NCBI GenBank assembly: GCA_014925825.1
Contig: JACGCK010000005.1
Coordinates: 806,001 to 870,000 of the forward strand
Origin: Pholiota molesta
Lineage: Eukaryota; Basidiomycota; Agaricomycetes; Agaricales; Strophariaceae
DNA length: 64,000 nt
Direction: 5' to 3'
Shown piece by piece: positions 23,396 through 34,064 of this stretch. Both the position numbers and the translations under genes were made by a program. The notes below the pieces were generated by a model that saw nothing but the letters and a program-made list of their open reading frames with translations, was not told where the DNA came from and ran no database searches. Every line of letters starts with the position of its first letter. Positions within the stretch are counted from its first letter, which is position 1.

Positions 23396-25874
23396 ATGGC
23401 CACTGAAAGCTTCGGATTCCAAGCTGAGATCTCTCAGTTGCTTGATTTGATCATCAGTACGTGCTAGGTTTTTTCGTCTTTGTGCTCTGCGATTAACGTT
23501 TTTCGATCGTAGACACATTCTACTCGAACAAGGAGATTTTTCTTCGGGAGTTGATTTCCAACGCCTCCGATGCCCTCGACAAGATTCGCTATGCATCCCT
23601 CACCGATCCTAGCCAACTCGACACCGAGAAGGATCTCTACATCCGTATCACCCCCGACAAGGAGAACAAGATTCTCCGCATCCGTGATACCGGTATCGGT
23701 ATGACCAAGGCCGACATGGTCAACAACCTTGGTACAATTGCCAAATCTGGCACAAAAGTATGTTCCGTCTTTGGATGCTTTGGGCGCTTCTTTTACTGAC
23801 GCGTAATTTCAGGGTTTCATGGAGGCTCTTAGCTCGGGTGCCGATATTTCTATGATCGGTCAATTCGGTGTTGGTTTCTACTCTGCCTACCTTGTTGCCG
23901 AGCGCGTCCAAGTCGTCTCAAAACACAACGATGACGAGCAATACATCTGGGAGTCTGCTGCTGGCGGAACCTTCACCATTACCCCCGATACCGTCAACCC
24001 CCCTCTCGGTCGCGGTACTGAGGTCATTCTCTTCCTCAAAGAGGATCAACTTGAATACCTTGAGGAGAAGAAGATCAAGGAGATCGTCAAGAAGCACTCC
24101 GAGTTCATTTCCTACCCCATCCAATTGACTGTCACTAAGGAGGTTGAGAAGGTTCGTCTCATGTTGTTTAGTTCCTTCTCAGTGTCTAATATTCCAAATT
24201 TCAGGAGGTCGAAGATGAGGAAGAAGTCAAGGAGGGCGAAGAGCCCAAGATCCAGGAAGTCGACGAAGAAGAAGAAAAGGAGAAGAAGAAGGTCAAGAAG
24301 ATCAAAGAAACGGAGGTTTCAACTGAGGAGCTCAACAAGACCAAGCCAATTTGGACTCGCAATCCCTCCGATATCACCCCCGAGGAATACGCCGCTTTCT
24401 ACAAGAGTCTCACCAACGACTGGGAAGATCACCTCGCTGTCAAGCACTTCTCCGTCGAGGGTCAACTTGAGTTCAAGGCCATTCTCTTTATTCCCAAACG
24501 GTGCATATTCTTTCTGCTGTTTAATCATAAAATAAAATGTTGACTTCTCTTTAGCGCTCCTTTCGATCTCTTCGAGTCCAAGAAGAAGCGCAACAACATC
24601 AAGCTCTATGTCCGCCGTGTCTTCATCATGGATGACTGCGAAGACCTCATCCCCGAGTACCTTAACTTCGTCAAGGGTATCGTCGACTCAGAGGATCTGC
24701 CCCTGAACATCTCTCGCGAGACTCTTCAACAAAACAAGATTCTCAAGGTCATCCGCAAGAACCTTGTCAAGAAGACCATGGACCTGATCAGCGAAATCGC
24801 TGAGGACAAGGACAACTTCGCTAAGTTCTACGAGGCATTCGGCAAGAACATCAAGCTCGGTGTTCACGAGGATGCCCAAAACCGTAGCAAGCTCGCTGAG
24901 TTCCTGCGCTTCTATTCGACCAAGTCCAGCGAGGAGATGACTTCCCTCAAGGTATGTTCTATTTTTCTGCTTCTGTTAAGCGAGACTAAACGGTAACGTC
25001 TGCAGACTACATCACCCGCATGCCCGAGATCCAGAAGAACATCTACTACCTCACTGGCGAATCTCTCGCGTCTGTCCGCGACTCTCCCTTCCTCGAGGTT
25101 CTCAAGAAGAAGGGCTTCGAAGTCCTCCTCCTCGTCGACCCTATCGACGAGTATGCCATCACCCAACTCAAGGAATTCGACGGCAAGAAGCTTATCTGCG
25201 TTTCGAAGGAGGGTCTTGAGCTTGAGGAGACTGAGGAAGAGAAGAAGGCCCGTGAGGCTGAGGCTGCCGAGTTTAACGAGCTCTGCACGGTTGTCAAGGA
25301 TGCTCTAGGTGACAAGGTCGAGAAGGTCGTTGTCTCCAACCGTATCAACGATTCCCCTGCCGTCCTCGTCACTGGCCAATTCGGCTGGTCTTCCAACATG
25401 GTATGTCATGTGCTTTTTTCTTTCTGCTACTTGATATTCAAGTCGTATTTGATTGCAGGAGCGTATCATGAAGGCGCAAGCTTTGCGTGATTCGTCTATG
25501 TCATCCTACATGGCTTCGAAGAAGACCCTGGAATTGAACCCCAATAATGCCATCGTCAAGGAGCTGAAGCGCAAGGTTAAGGAGGACAAGGCCGACAAGT
25601 CTGTCCGCGACTTGACTTTCCTTCTCTACGAGACCGCCCTCCTCACCTCCGGCTTCTCTCTCGATGAGCCAACGTCATTCGCCAAGCGCATTTACCGCAT
25701 GATTGCGTAAGTTATTTCTATCTTCATGTTATTGGTTTACATTTACTTACAAATGTACTTCATAGTCTCGGCCTCGATGTTGACGATGAGGAAGAGTCGA
25801 CGGAAGCTGCTCCCGCTGCTGCTCCTGCCCCTGCTGAAGGTGCTTCCACCTCGGCTATGGAGGAGATCGATTAA
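23396..25874 (+). CDS. HSP90: heat-shock protein 90 (cytosolic)
   Basis: This is an ATP-dependent chaperone of kinases and steroid-receptor-like clients. The N-terminal GHKL ATPase shows [18 protein letters not shown] with the catalytic Glu, [11 protein letters not shown] and [13 protein letters not shown] charged linker ([23 protein letters not shown]) leads to the middle domain ([18 protein letters not shown], then [16 protein letters not shown] and [11 protein letters not shown]). The C-terminal dimerisation domain has [14 protein letters not shown]. The protein ends MEEID rather than the usual MEEVD. Introns lie near 23459-23513, 23757-23812, 24152-24205, 24500-24555, 24952-25005, 25399-25458 and 25709-25766. 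Codon use is strongly C-ending, as expected for very high expression. About 700 residues. Heat-shock elements lie upstream. Confidence 0.98.
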
Positions 25875-27995
25875 ATAGTTCTCGGGGTTTGATGCATCTT
25901 TTCGCTCTCGGTCTTTTTTCATTGCTGTATTATCTTGCATTGCTCATTGTTCTTGTTCACGTCGCATTTTCTTATCTCTCATCTACTACCTGACATGCTT
26001 AAAGCTCAAAATAAATGAATGTTCTCTCAGGAATTAATGTCAGTATGATTTCAAGTTCGACATGGTGACTAGTACTTGTACCGAGTAATGAATCATCTTC
26101 ATAGGTGCAAAAGCCTGAAGCTACAAGGGTTTTATTTTACAAGACCATTATGGGCATAATCTACATATTAGACGTCCGAAGTTGGGTATCGGCTAAGTCC
26201 ACGAGGCGTGATGGTACTAATTTAATAAGCGCCCAAAAGTCGACGGAAACCAAGAATATCAGCGTTGAAACAGTACAGAATTCAAATACAATTCCATGAA
26301 AAAGGGTGAATCCATCCGAGTCTATTGTGAACTAGCAAAGCTGTGCCACTCGTACGGCGCAGGCAACGGACAATAGATGGCGACATAGAACTTATCGACG
26401 TAGAGTCCAGACACCCACATGTGCAACTGGAGATATGAAACCACCAAAGGTGTGGCTATGTGATCGTCTGATATTGCGCAGTGGGAAATCTAATTTACAA
26501 CACTTCATAGGACAATAATTGCAGCACTATGATGGCAGTTGCAATGCGATCTCAGTGATGCGGGCGCTAAGGAGCGAAAGTGTTATTTCCCATGGCGATT
26601 TCCAAATACATAACTAAATTTATTTTTCTCGCGCCCGCTATAAGTCGCAACATCGCGTTCTAGGTATTATTTAAATACCAATGACCTGTATAGTGCAGTA
26701 ATGGAGGTACAAGCTTACAAGCCTAGCTGCTGGATGGAGGAAATAAGGTTGGTTCAAAATATTGCGCTTAGCTTACATTATTGGTGGACCTTGGGGTGAT
26801 TATGCGTCTTTCAAATTTCGGAGTGGTTATTGCAGGTAATGGCCCAGCGAGACATGATAGCGAATATTTTGAGTAATAATGAAAAAATAATGTTCTCTAG
26901 TACTACTAGGATTGATTGAAAGTGATTTACTAGTACTTACGCAACGCTTTGCAATGCCCATAGGAATAAACTTGATAAACCACATCTGAACTGCATTCGT
27001 ACAATAGCCGCTTATATGGCGCAGGGTATGGTGGAATGATATAACGGCAACATGGTAGATCTAAGCAGCTGTATGACAGAAATATCGTCATGTCGTACCC
27101 GTCAAGGCAGCTAATTTATGCAACGTCAGGCTCATCTATCCGAGTTTCCGTAGCGTGCGCGAAATAGTTCAGTTGGGGTTTGGGAGGCGACCTCTAAAGG
27201 CAGCTGCAGCCGTTATACACGCAGCGCAGGTAGAACGGTGGCAGATAACTTAAGTTTGGATTTACCTTTTTCATGGAAATCCGCCCCCGCATCTCCCGGT
27301 GGGAGATTAAGGGGATCTAAGTACACAAATATGTCTGTTAACTTCGGTAAAAAATCAGCCACTACCAGCAGCTGGCGTGGTTTGCTTGTCTACACCGCCG
27401 GTCAGCGGATCCTAGATATTTTAGATACTTCATCCTACTATTCCACGGACAAACCATTGGTTTCCGCTTGTGTCGTACTAAATATAAAATAGAATTCGTC
27501 ACGAATACAATTTCATAGTCTACGCATAGATCTACCCCAAGTGATATGAGTAACAGACCCACATACATTCTATTTCAACCCAAGCTGGTACACTGAAAGC
27601 ACCCACAAAACGCCAACCACGCATATGCCGCTCGGCATGAGCAGCGCCCACCCACTCTGGCTCGCCCTAAAAATCAAGGCTGTTAGATAGCTGCCTTGGT
27701 GTGCATACCAGTAGCACCTCTGATCTTGATTGCGTGCGCTCAATTAGATTTTGACTCAGCTAAGTGTGTGAATCGCTCCTTTGGTGTGAGCCCACTACGG
27801 GCGTGGGGATGGCATGCATTGCATGATCAATATGGAGCGGAAACTGACTCGGAGTAGTGCTATTGTGCCACACCGAGGGTCTGTGCCACAACAATGGACT
27901 ACCGCATCGAGCTACGCCGCATCTGGATTGCCTCCGGCGGCGGGCGGAAGAGTGGGTGACTATTGGGACTCTAACCCCTTGCGCTGGTTGTGAGA

Positions 27996-29359
27996 ACGCG
28001 TCGGGGCGCGTGAGTCAGCGCGTGTAGTATATTGCAGCATGGATTGCGACCGTGTCCATCCACATGGGTGTATAGATCGTCGTCAAAGAGCGCGCCTAGA
28101 ATACGATGAGAGACACTCGACGCGTTACCCAAGAAAATCGGATGGAGAAAAACGTACCATGAGTAACGCTGAAGTCGAAGTACATCATAATGGCTCCGGA
28201 TATTGGCGTGGACTAGTCACCAGGAGCCTATGTGCTCTACGCGCATACGCAGGGGTTTCAGTATCGAACCCGTTGTCATAACTATGATACAGCAGTATAC
28301 ATAGATATGGTTGAAATTTTGACCCACATGTTGTATTGGTCAGGAGGCGCTAATAGTTCACTTGTCAGGACGCGTCAGTTTGTAAGTAGGACGCGTCAAT
28401 TTGTAAGTATGACGCGTCGCTGCCGAGAATGCCAACCAGGGGCCCACTAGAGCGCGTCTTGACGCGTTAATTCTGGGCAGGTCGATTTAACGATGTCATG
28501 GATGGTCTGAGGTCGAGAAGCGACGCGTCCATTGTAATTAGGGGCTAGTGCTAGACCGCGTTTAGGGGTGATGCACCGCGTCAATCGATTGGAATAATTA
28601 AGCAAGGCACGCGCTAGTCCTTTTGATTTGAAAAAAAATCGTTTAAATCGAACAAGTGGGTCGATTGGAATTGATAATGCTGTAACGAAATAAAGACGGT
28701 TCAGTTCGCGAGGACAATGGTTGCTGTCTATTTGACTTGTGAACGTGTAAGACGCGTTTCTTGCTGAGGACAATGGGATGATTTGACGCGTGTGAGTGAT
28801 ATCTGCCATAGAATATCGCAGGGACGCGCACATGTGAATAAATACGGTATAGAAAACACGTTACTTCACATAAAAGGCATCTTGCCATATAGCATCAATA
28901 CATTTAGAAAAACAAAGATGATTACGTACAAGAAGGCGTACTATTGTGCTTCGACACCCTATCGTCATGTGGAATCATCGTGGATAGGTTCGGCCGGTGG
29001 ACCGGGGATTCTGACGCGACGCGATGGGGCTGAGCTGTCGCGGTCTCCTGACCGCAGCATGCCGTATCGACTGCTCTGTTTTCCTCTGTAGACGGGTATT
29101 GACAATGACATCTCGAGTTTGAGGGCGACGCATCTAAGAAAAAAGCTAACAACGTCCGTCCGACTGAGAATCGGAGCAACTAAAGATAGCAGCCACTAGG
29201 AGTAGGCCCAGTGTGCATAGAGGCAATGACTCTGACTCTGAATTGACGGGATAGATGGGTTGACACGTAGACGGACAGCGATCGGAGTTGGGCGGGGAAG
29301 TGAGATGCTCCTCGGTAAGTGGACAATGGCCGTCAATATTTAGACGCGTTTCCACGCGT
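27996..29359. repeat. dispersed cluster of ACGCGT motifs
   Basis: Eleven perfect ACGCGT hexamers start at 27996, 28120, 28370, 28391, 28412, 28462, 28523, 28752, 28786, 29344 and 29354. At equal base frequencies about 0.3 would be expected in this length. Four sit in the octamer GACGCGTC. The motif is the MluI cell-cycle-box core in yeasts, but no replication gene is adjacent here. Confidence 0.7.
28368..28418 (+). repeat. 21-bp tandem repeat carrying GACGCGTC
   Basis: Two nearly identical 21-bp units (28368-28388 and 28389-28409, one mismatch) are followed by the start of a third. Each begins GGACGCGTCA and ends TTTGTAAGTA. Confidence 0.85.
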
Positions 29360-29557
29360 TTTCGCGAGCCAGTGTACGAGGATGGGCGGCATTGACCGCT
29401 GGACGTCCGACACGGCAGCTGGAGGTATTATTGACAGAGAAAAGGCGCCAGGATGACAGGGCAGTTTCATCTAGGCGTCGGGGATGCTTATGTATGCGTG
29501 TTAGTAGTTATGCCTCCGTTTTGCCAACATTTATCAGGCATTTGCGATGTGATGTGC

Positions 29558-29575
29558 ATGATGATGATGATGATG
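29558..29575 (+). repeat. (ATG)6 microsatellite
   Basis: Six tandem ATG trinucleotides lie in the non-coding interval. Confidence 0.9.
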
Positions 29576-29860
29576 TGCTGGTGTGCGGTGCATGGTGGGT
29601 AGTGGTGGGTGATGGTTGTCGTGTTTGTGGTGACAGAGCAGACTGGGGTGCGCTGAGGATGGGCGAAGAGGCAGACGCGGTGATGGGTACCAGGGTGACC
29701 CAGGGTTGAGTCATGGGTGAGCTGGCTCGGAGCGGCTTGCCCCGAAAAGGGGAGGTGGGGCCGCGAGGGGTGCTTTGTCAGCGCTGGTGTCTCTTTATCT
29801 TCTCCCGCCATATTGTCCCAACGCTATAGTATGCCTCAGTCTCCCCCAGCCTAAGCCAAC

Positions 29861-30498
29861 ATGGTAGTCCCCGCACCGCCCAGCGCCCCGCGTCCTGCTC
29901 ATTTCCCGTCCAGCCCCTCCAACCCCTCAGCTCGCCCATCCACCTCGCCGACTCGTGTTTCGCGCCTCCCCCACCCGTAAGTCGCGTCTTTTCGCGCCCC
30001 GGCCGCTTATCTGACCGCGCATCGCAGGCATACACCCCAATAGCCTCCAGAACACGCTCCAAGGCCGCTGCACAGTCCCGGCGGCGGCGCCTCGCGCCCC
30101 GCTTCGACCTGCCCCCATCACATGCCTTCGACGACCTGCCGTGGATAGCCACTCTCGACGCGGCCCCAGAGCTCCTCAATCCGTGGGACATTGCCGATCT
30201 CTCTCTCATTTCTGACTCCTCCGAACCCCTATCCTCATCTGGTCCTGGCCCCGTCCGCCGACGGAAGACATCGCTAAGATCAAGTCCGATCACCTCCGCC
30301 AAGAACAACCACTCACCCGGTCCCTCTCCGCCCCGCGAAACCTTTATCCCCCCTGCCCAATTTGTATCAACAACACCGACTCGCTCCCGTTTTATCCCAT
30401 CCCGCGTCCTTTTCCACAACCTGATGCCCGTCGTCTCCTGCGACTTTGGCCCAGAGCGCTCTCACTCATGTATCACCAGGTCTCGCATAAATTTCTGA
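29861..30498 (+). CDS. tentative GC-rich gene of unknown function
   Basis: A short first exon begins MVVPAPPSAPRPAHF and is Ser/Pro-rich. A second open stretch from about 30028 to the TGA at 30496-30498 has coherent coding character: a basic patch SKAAAQSRRRRLAP, then FDDLPWIATLDAAPELLNPW, acidic/Ser-rich residues and a RRRKTSLRSS patch. These two stretches are in different frames. The strong donor gtaagt at about 29977 does not restore the frame, whereas a weaker donor gtttcg at 29957 does, giving a 71-nt intron and a protein of about 188 residues. I do not recognise any domain. It could be a small nuclear regulatory protein, or the splice may be wrong. The opposite strand has a long open frame over the same bases, which I take as a GC-driven shadow. 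Confidence 0.4.
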
Positions 30499-31331
30499 TC
30501 CTTCAACACCATATCGCTTTACGAACACTTACGTTCTATCTTCCGTCATCGCTGCAATTTTTACAATTTTAGGCCGACTCTAAACCCTGCTTTGTTCCCT
30601 ACATCCCCACTTGGCCCCATTCAGCTACTCATTTAACGCTCTCCGCGACGCGCATTATTTAACTCTGCATAACGATTTCCGCACGTCTACAACATCAACA
30701 ATATTATCAAGCCTTCGAGCATTCGACATCATCATTGCCATCTATAATAGCTGTCCTACTTATTTCAAATCGTGTGAATACACTACTGTACCGCTCTGCA
30801 TACAAATTTCCCGGCCGTTCTAACCGTTCGATCTGCATCCTTTATTATTTGACTTATGTGCTTTCCATCCCCTGCGTCGTCACGATATATATATTTGCTT
30901 TCGATCACCCACCCCCTTCCGCAGATCCTATCTTTGCACTCTTCTGCATATTTTCCTACGCAACACCCACATAATTCTACCCTGCCAGATCTCTCGCACA
31001 AACGCACACTTCTCATTCGTTTCGTTCAATGGACTACGCCAGTTGCCAACGGCCAACACATCCATCGCTTTTTTTCGATGTTAAACCACTCTTTCGTCTC
31101 GTATGTACTTTCATCGGACACTGCTTGCTTGACGCTCTGCAGTTGACGTTGTATTCAATTAATAACCCAATGTGGACTATATAGCATTCACCTCGTCACT
31201 GAAAATACGCAATGTGTGCTCAAAGTATTGGTCCAGCTGCACAAAACGCCAGCGCAGAAAAAAATGATGACGACATCGCGATTAGATATAGATCGAGTCA
31301 TTTTTGTTCCACTACGTTCACTACCACGACC
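30499..31331. other. promoter/leader region of phosphoserine aminotransferase
   Basis: This pyrimidine-rich stretch separates the tentative gene from the aminotransferase. Its small open frames are low-complexity and look untranslated. A TATA-like tatata occurs near 30886-30893. The frame of the aminotransferase is open upstream to 31212, but those residues do not resemble the family. Confidence 0.4.
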
Positions 31332-32648
31332 ATGTCACTGTCCGACGCACGCATCGCCAACTTTGGAGCAGGCCCCTCAGCCCTTCCCCTCGAAGTCCTC
31401 GAGGAGGCTGCGCAGGGTCTCATCAACTTCGAGAACACCGGCATGGGTGTCGCTGAGATCTCCCACCGCTCCAAGGAGTTCACCGCCTACCTCGCAGGCG
31501 TCGAGGCCCAGATCCGCGCCCAGCTCGCCGTGCCCCCGACGCACAGCATCCTCTTCCTGCAGGGCGGCGGCACAGGCCAATTCTCTGCAGTGGTGCTCAA
31601 CATGCTCGCGCGCCACCGCCTGCTGTACCCAGACCTGCCGGACAGCGAGCGCGTGCTCGACTACGTGATCACTGGTTCATGGAGCAAGGCCGCCGCGAAG
31701 GAGGCTGAGCGCCTCGCGAGGGGCGCGACGGTGCACATCGCGGCCGACGCACGCGAGCTTTCGGCCGACGGCAAGACGTTCGACCGCATCCCGCCGCACA
31801 GTGCGTACCGCTTCTCGCCCGCGCCCGCGCTGATCTACTACTGCGAGAACGAGACGGTGAGCGGGACGCAGTTCGCGGGCGACGAGACGCAGCCCGCGGC
31901 GTTCCCGTTCGCGCGCCTGCCCGCGGGCACGCTCCTCCCGCTCGTCGCGGACTACTCGTCGTCGTTCATGTCGCGCCCCATCCCGCGCCTCGCCGACCAC
32001 GCGATCATCTACGCGGGCGCGCAGAAGAACCTGGGGCCCGCGGGGCTCACCATCGCGATCGTGCGGCAGGACTGCATCGTCGACGTCGACGCCGCCGCGC
32101 GCATCGGGGCGGTGCCCGTCCCCACGGGGCTCGCGTACAAGACGTTCGCGGACCAGAAGAGCATGCCGAACACCCCGCCCGTGTTCGCGGTATATGTCAC
32201 CGGCCTCGTGCTCAAGCGCAACGCCGCGCTGGGGGGCATGCAGTATTACGAGCAGGTGAACAGGCGCAAGCAGGAGAAGGTGTATGCGGTGCTAAGGGAG
32301 GGCGAGGCAAAGGGCCTATTGAAGGGCCATGTAAAGCAGGGCAGTGGGAGCTGGATGAATGTTGTGTTTGAAGTTATTGGCGAGGGCGCAGAGGCGCGCT
32401 TCTTGGCTGGCGCTGAGGCGCAGGGCATGAAGGGTCTCAAGGGACATCGGTACGATATTTATTCTGATTGCTTTTGATATCCATGCTGATTTATCCTCTG
32501 TAGTTCGGTTGGAGGCATCCGCGTCTCACTTTACAACGCGATTACAGAACAGCAAGTCGATAAGTTGGTTGCGTATATTCGCGAATTCCTGGCGCAGCCG
32601 CCAACAGAACGACCACCTCTTCCCTCTGTATCCTCGAAGCCCGAGTGA
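31332..32648 (+). CDS. SER1: phosphoserine aminotransferase
   Basis: This PLP enzyme converts 3-phosphohydroxypyruvate to phosphoserine in serine synthesis. The start is chosen at MSLSDARIANFGAGPSALP, since NFGAGPA/S is the conserved N terminus. Next come GMGVAEISHRSKEF, FLQGGGTGQFSAVVLN, YCENETVSGTQF, VADYSSSFMSRPI and the PLP lysine in GAQKNLGPAGL. The substrate-binding PNTPPVFAVY is present. A single intron near 32450-32503 splits GHR from SVGGIRVSLYNA, and the end is LVAYIREFLAQ plus a short Pro/Ser tail. About 420 residues. Codon use is far more G/C-ending than in neighbouring genes, and exons are almost uninterrupted. Confidence 0.95.
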
Positions 32649-33284
32649 TCAAATCAAATATATCTGTTGCTCTATCGGATTCAACATTCGCTCCTTAGTT
32701 ATCTTGCAAGTCCTTCTTCCAATATAAGTACTCACCCGTATTTTCGTTCTACCACCCACGAAAAGGAACCTCAAAAGTGTAGTTGACCCGTTCAACCTTG
32801 GCACCTCATAATCTTTTCATTTGTAGCTAAAGCGGACATTCATCTGTCCTTTCGCGTTTCTGTATCATATTACCATCTTCAAAATTTCTTACACTGGCAA
32901 CTTGGATGAGCTCTACTAATTAACATCGCTCGAATCAAAAAGTGGTTCACGATCAGCTCAGAGCGGCGGTGAATTAGATCAAAGCGTAAGGCATGTCATG
33001 GACGCAGAGTGGAAGCATCATTTGAAGCATACTGCTAGTCATTAGTACTGCACCTCCTATTAGTTCGGGGGCCCCTAATCCTGTCCGCCGATCCAGCAGA
33101 TCCCACCCGCCGATACAGGTCCGATTGGAAACCGTCTCAAAATGCCTTCCGGACAGTAGCATCCATGCCATTCCTCAAGTGCTATCCTCAGAACCGACTA
33201 TCGACGCCCGCCGTTCCCTGGGGTTGCCGCTAGCTCTCGACGGCGTGGGCGGCGTCAGCATGAACTTGACCTTGACAGACATCT
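32649..33284. other. intergenic region
   Basis: This 3' flank between convergent genes shows no coding signal that I trust. Short open frames on both strands lack domains. Confidence 0.4.
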
Positions 33285-33780
33285 CTATGTCCTTCCCGCC
33301 CCGAAGATCGCTGGGTGCGAAGGCGAGATCGCCAGCGAACCTGAGCTCGAGTCCGAGCTAAACGATGCCGACCCAGGATGTCGCCCAAATATGTTTTTGA
33401 GTCCGATGAACGGATTGCTGCCGTCACCGTCTAGGTAATAGACGAAATGTCGACGATGGTGGTTGTGGTGGTGCTGATGCTGCGGTTTGTGTGGGTTGCT
33501 GACACTGGCATTGACGTTGGAATCCTGGGTGAGCGGCTCGTTCTGGTTCTGGACCCCGAGGACATGCTGTCGCGGGCGAAACGACTTTGCGGGATGTCGC
33601 TTGCAAGTGGCGGTATATACCACTACGAGCACGGTGATGGCCGCTATCGTCCCGAAGATAACGAATGCAATCATTAGTACTACAAGACAGGTATGAGTTA
33701 TTGATTTTTCCGAGAGAGGTTATATCGGAGTGTGGTCACTAGTAGTACTCACCTTCCCATATTCTGGGATTGTCCACCAT
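33285..33780 (-). CDS. small single-pass membrane protein, function unknown
   Basis: A first exon of about nine codons (MVDNPRIWE) splices at gtgagt to an exon beginning VLMIAFVIFGTIAAITVLVVV, a clear transmembrane segment near residues 10-32. The acceptor is cttgtag near 33678. After the membrane segment come a Cys-Lys-Arg stop-transfer sequence and a polar tail of about 105 residues. The tail contains a His-rich patch (QHQHHHNHHRRHFVYY), a segment SNPFIGLKNIFGRHPG and a Ser-rich end. Total length is about 139 residues. I do not recognise a family. The short extracellular or lumenal N terminus and cytosolic tail suggest a type III-like anchor topology, but this is inference. Confidence 0.55.
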
Positions 33781-34064
33781 TATAGCTTTGGAATTGTCTT
33801 CAACTTGCTGTAGAGTAAGGTAGTAGTTGTTGTAAAGATTGTTGTCAGCAAAATACCGAACTGATTTCATCCATTAGAATCTAAAAGAGCGTCGAGCAAG
33901 TGGCTGACTGTCGCAATATACTTATAGTCAATAAATTCGAATGAAAATGTTAAGGACGTCCGACAGATGATTCTGGCTAACCATGATCCTGATAGATTAT
34001 TTCAGATAAATAACCTGGTGTACATTGCATTCCTGTATTGATTTTGGTGAAAACATACGGCCTC

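Larger units (their letters stand above)
25875..29860. other. gene-poor interval of about 4 kb
   Basis: Apart from the HSP90 3' flank, I see no supportable gene. Open frames are short, lack homology and are not linked by plausible splice sites. The first half is AT-rich with a small palindrome (GGTATT/AATACC at 26663-26679). The second half carries repeated ACGCGT motifs, a 21-bp tandem repeat and an ATG trinucleotide run. No transposase, reverse transcriptase, terminal repeat or tRNA could be identified. Confidence 0.6.

Noticed and set aside
26300..27700. Decayed transposon in the gene-poor interval
   Set aside because: I found no terminal repeats, target-site duplication or transposase-like residues, only a small palindrome.
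29500..29720. Coding gene around the ATG trinucleotide run
   Set aside because: The open frame is low-complexity, Gly/Trp/Val-rich, and arises from the microsatellite and GC-rich flank.
29778..30419. Long minus-strand open frame of 213 codons
   Set aside because: It is a shadow in a GC-rich stretch; composition is Arg/Gly-rich without domain, and the plus strand reads better.
31677..32239. Minus-strand open frames opposite phosphoserine aminotransferase
   Set aside because: They are created by the strong GC bias at third positions of the real plus-strand gene.
33125..33696. Plus-strand frames overlapping the small membrane protein
   Set aside because: The minus-strand exon pair has a start codon, splice sites and a membrane segment; the plus frames have none of these.
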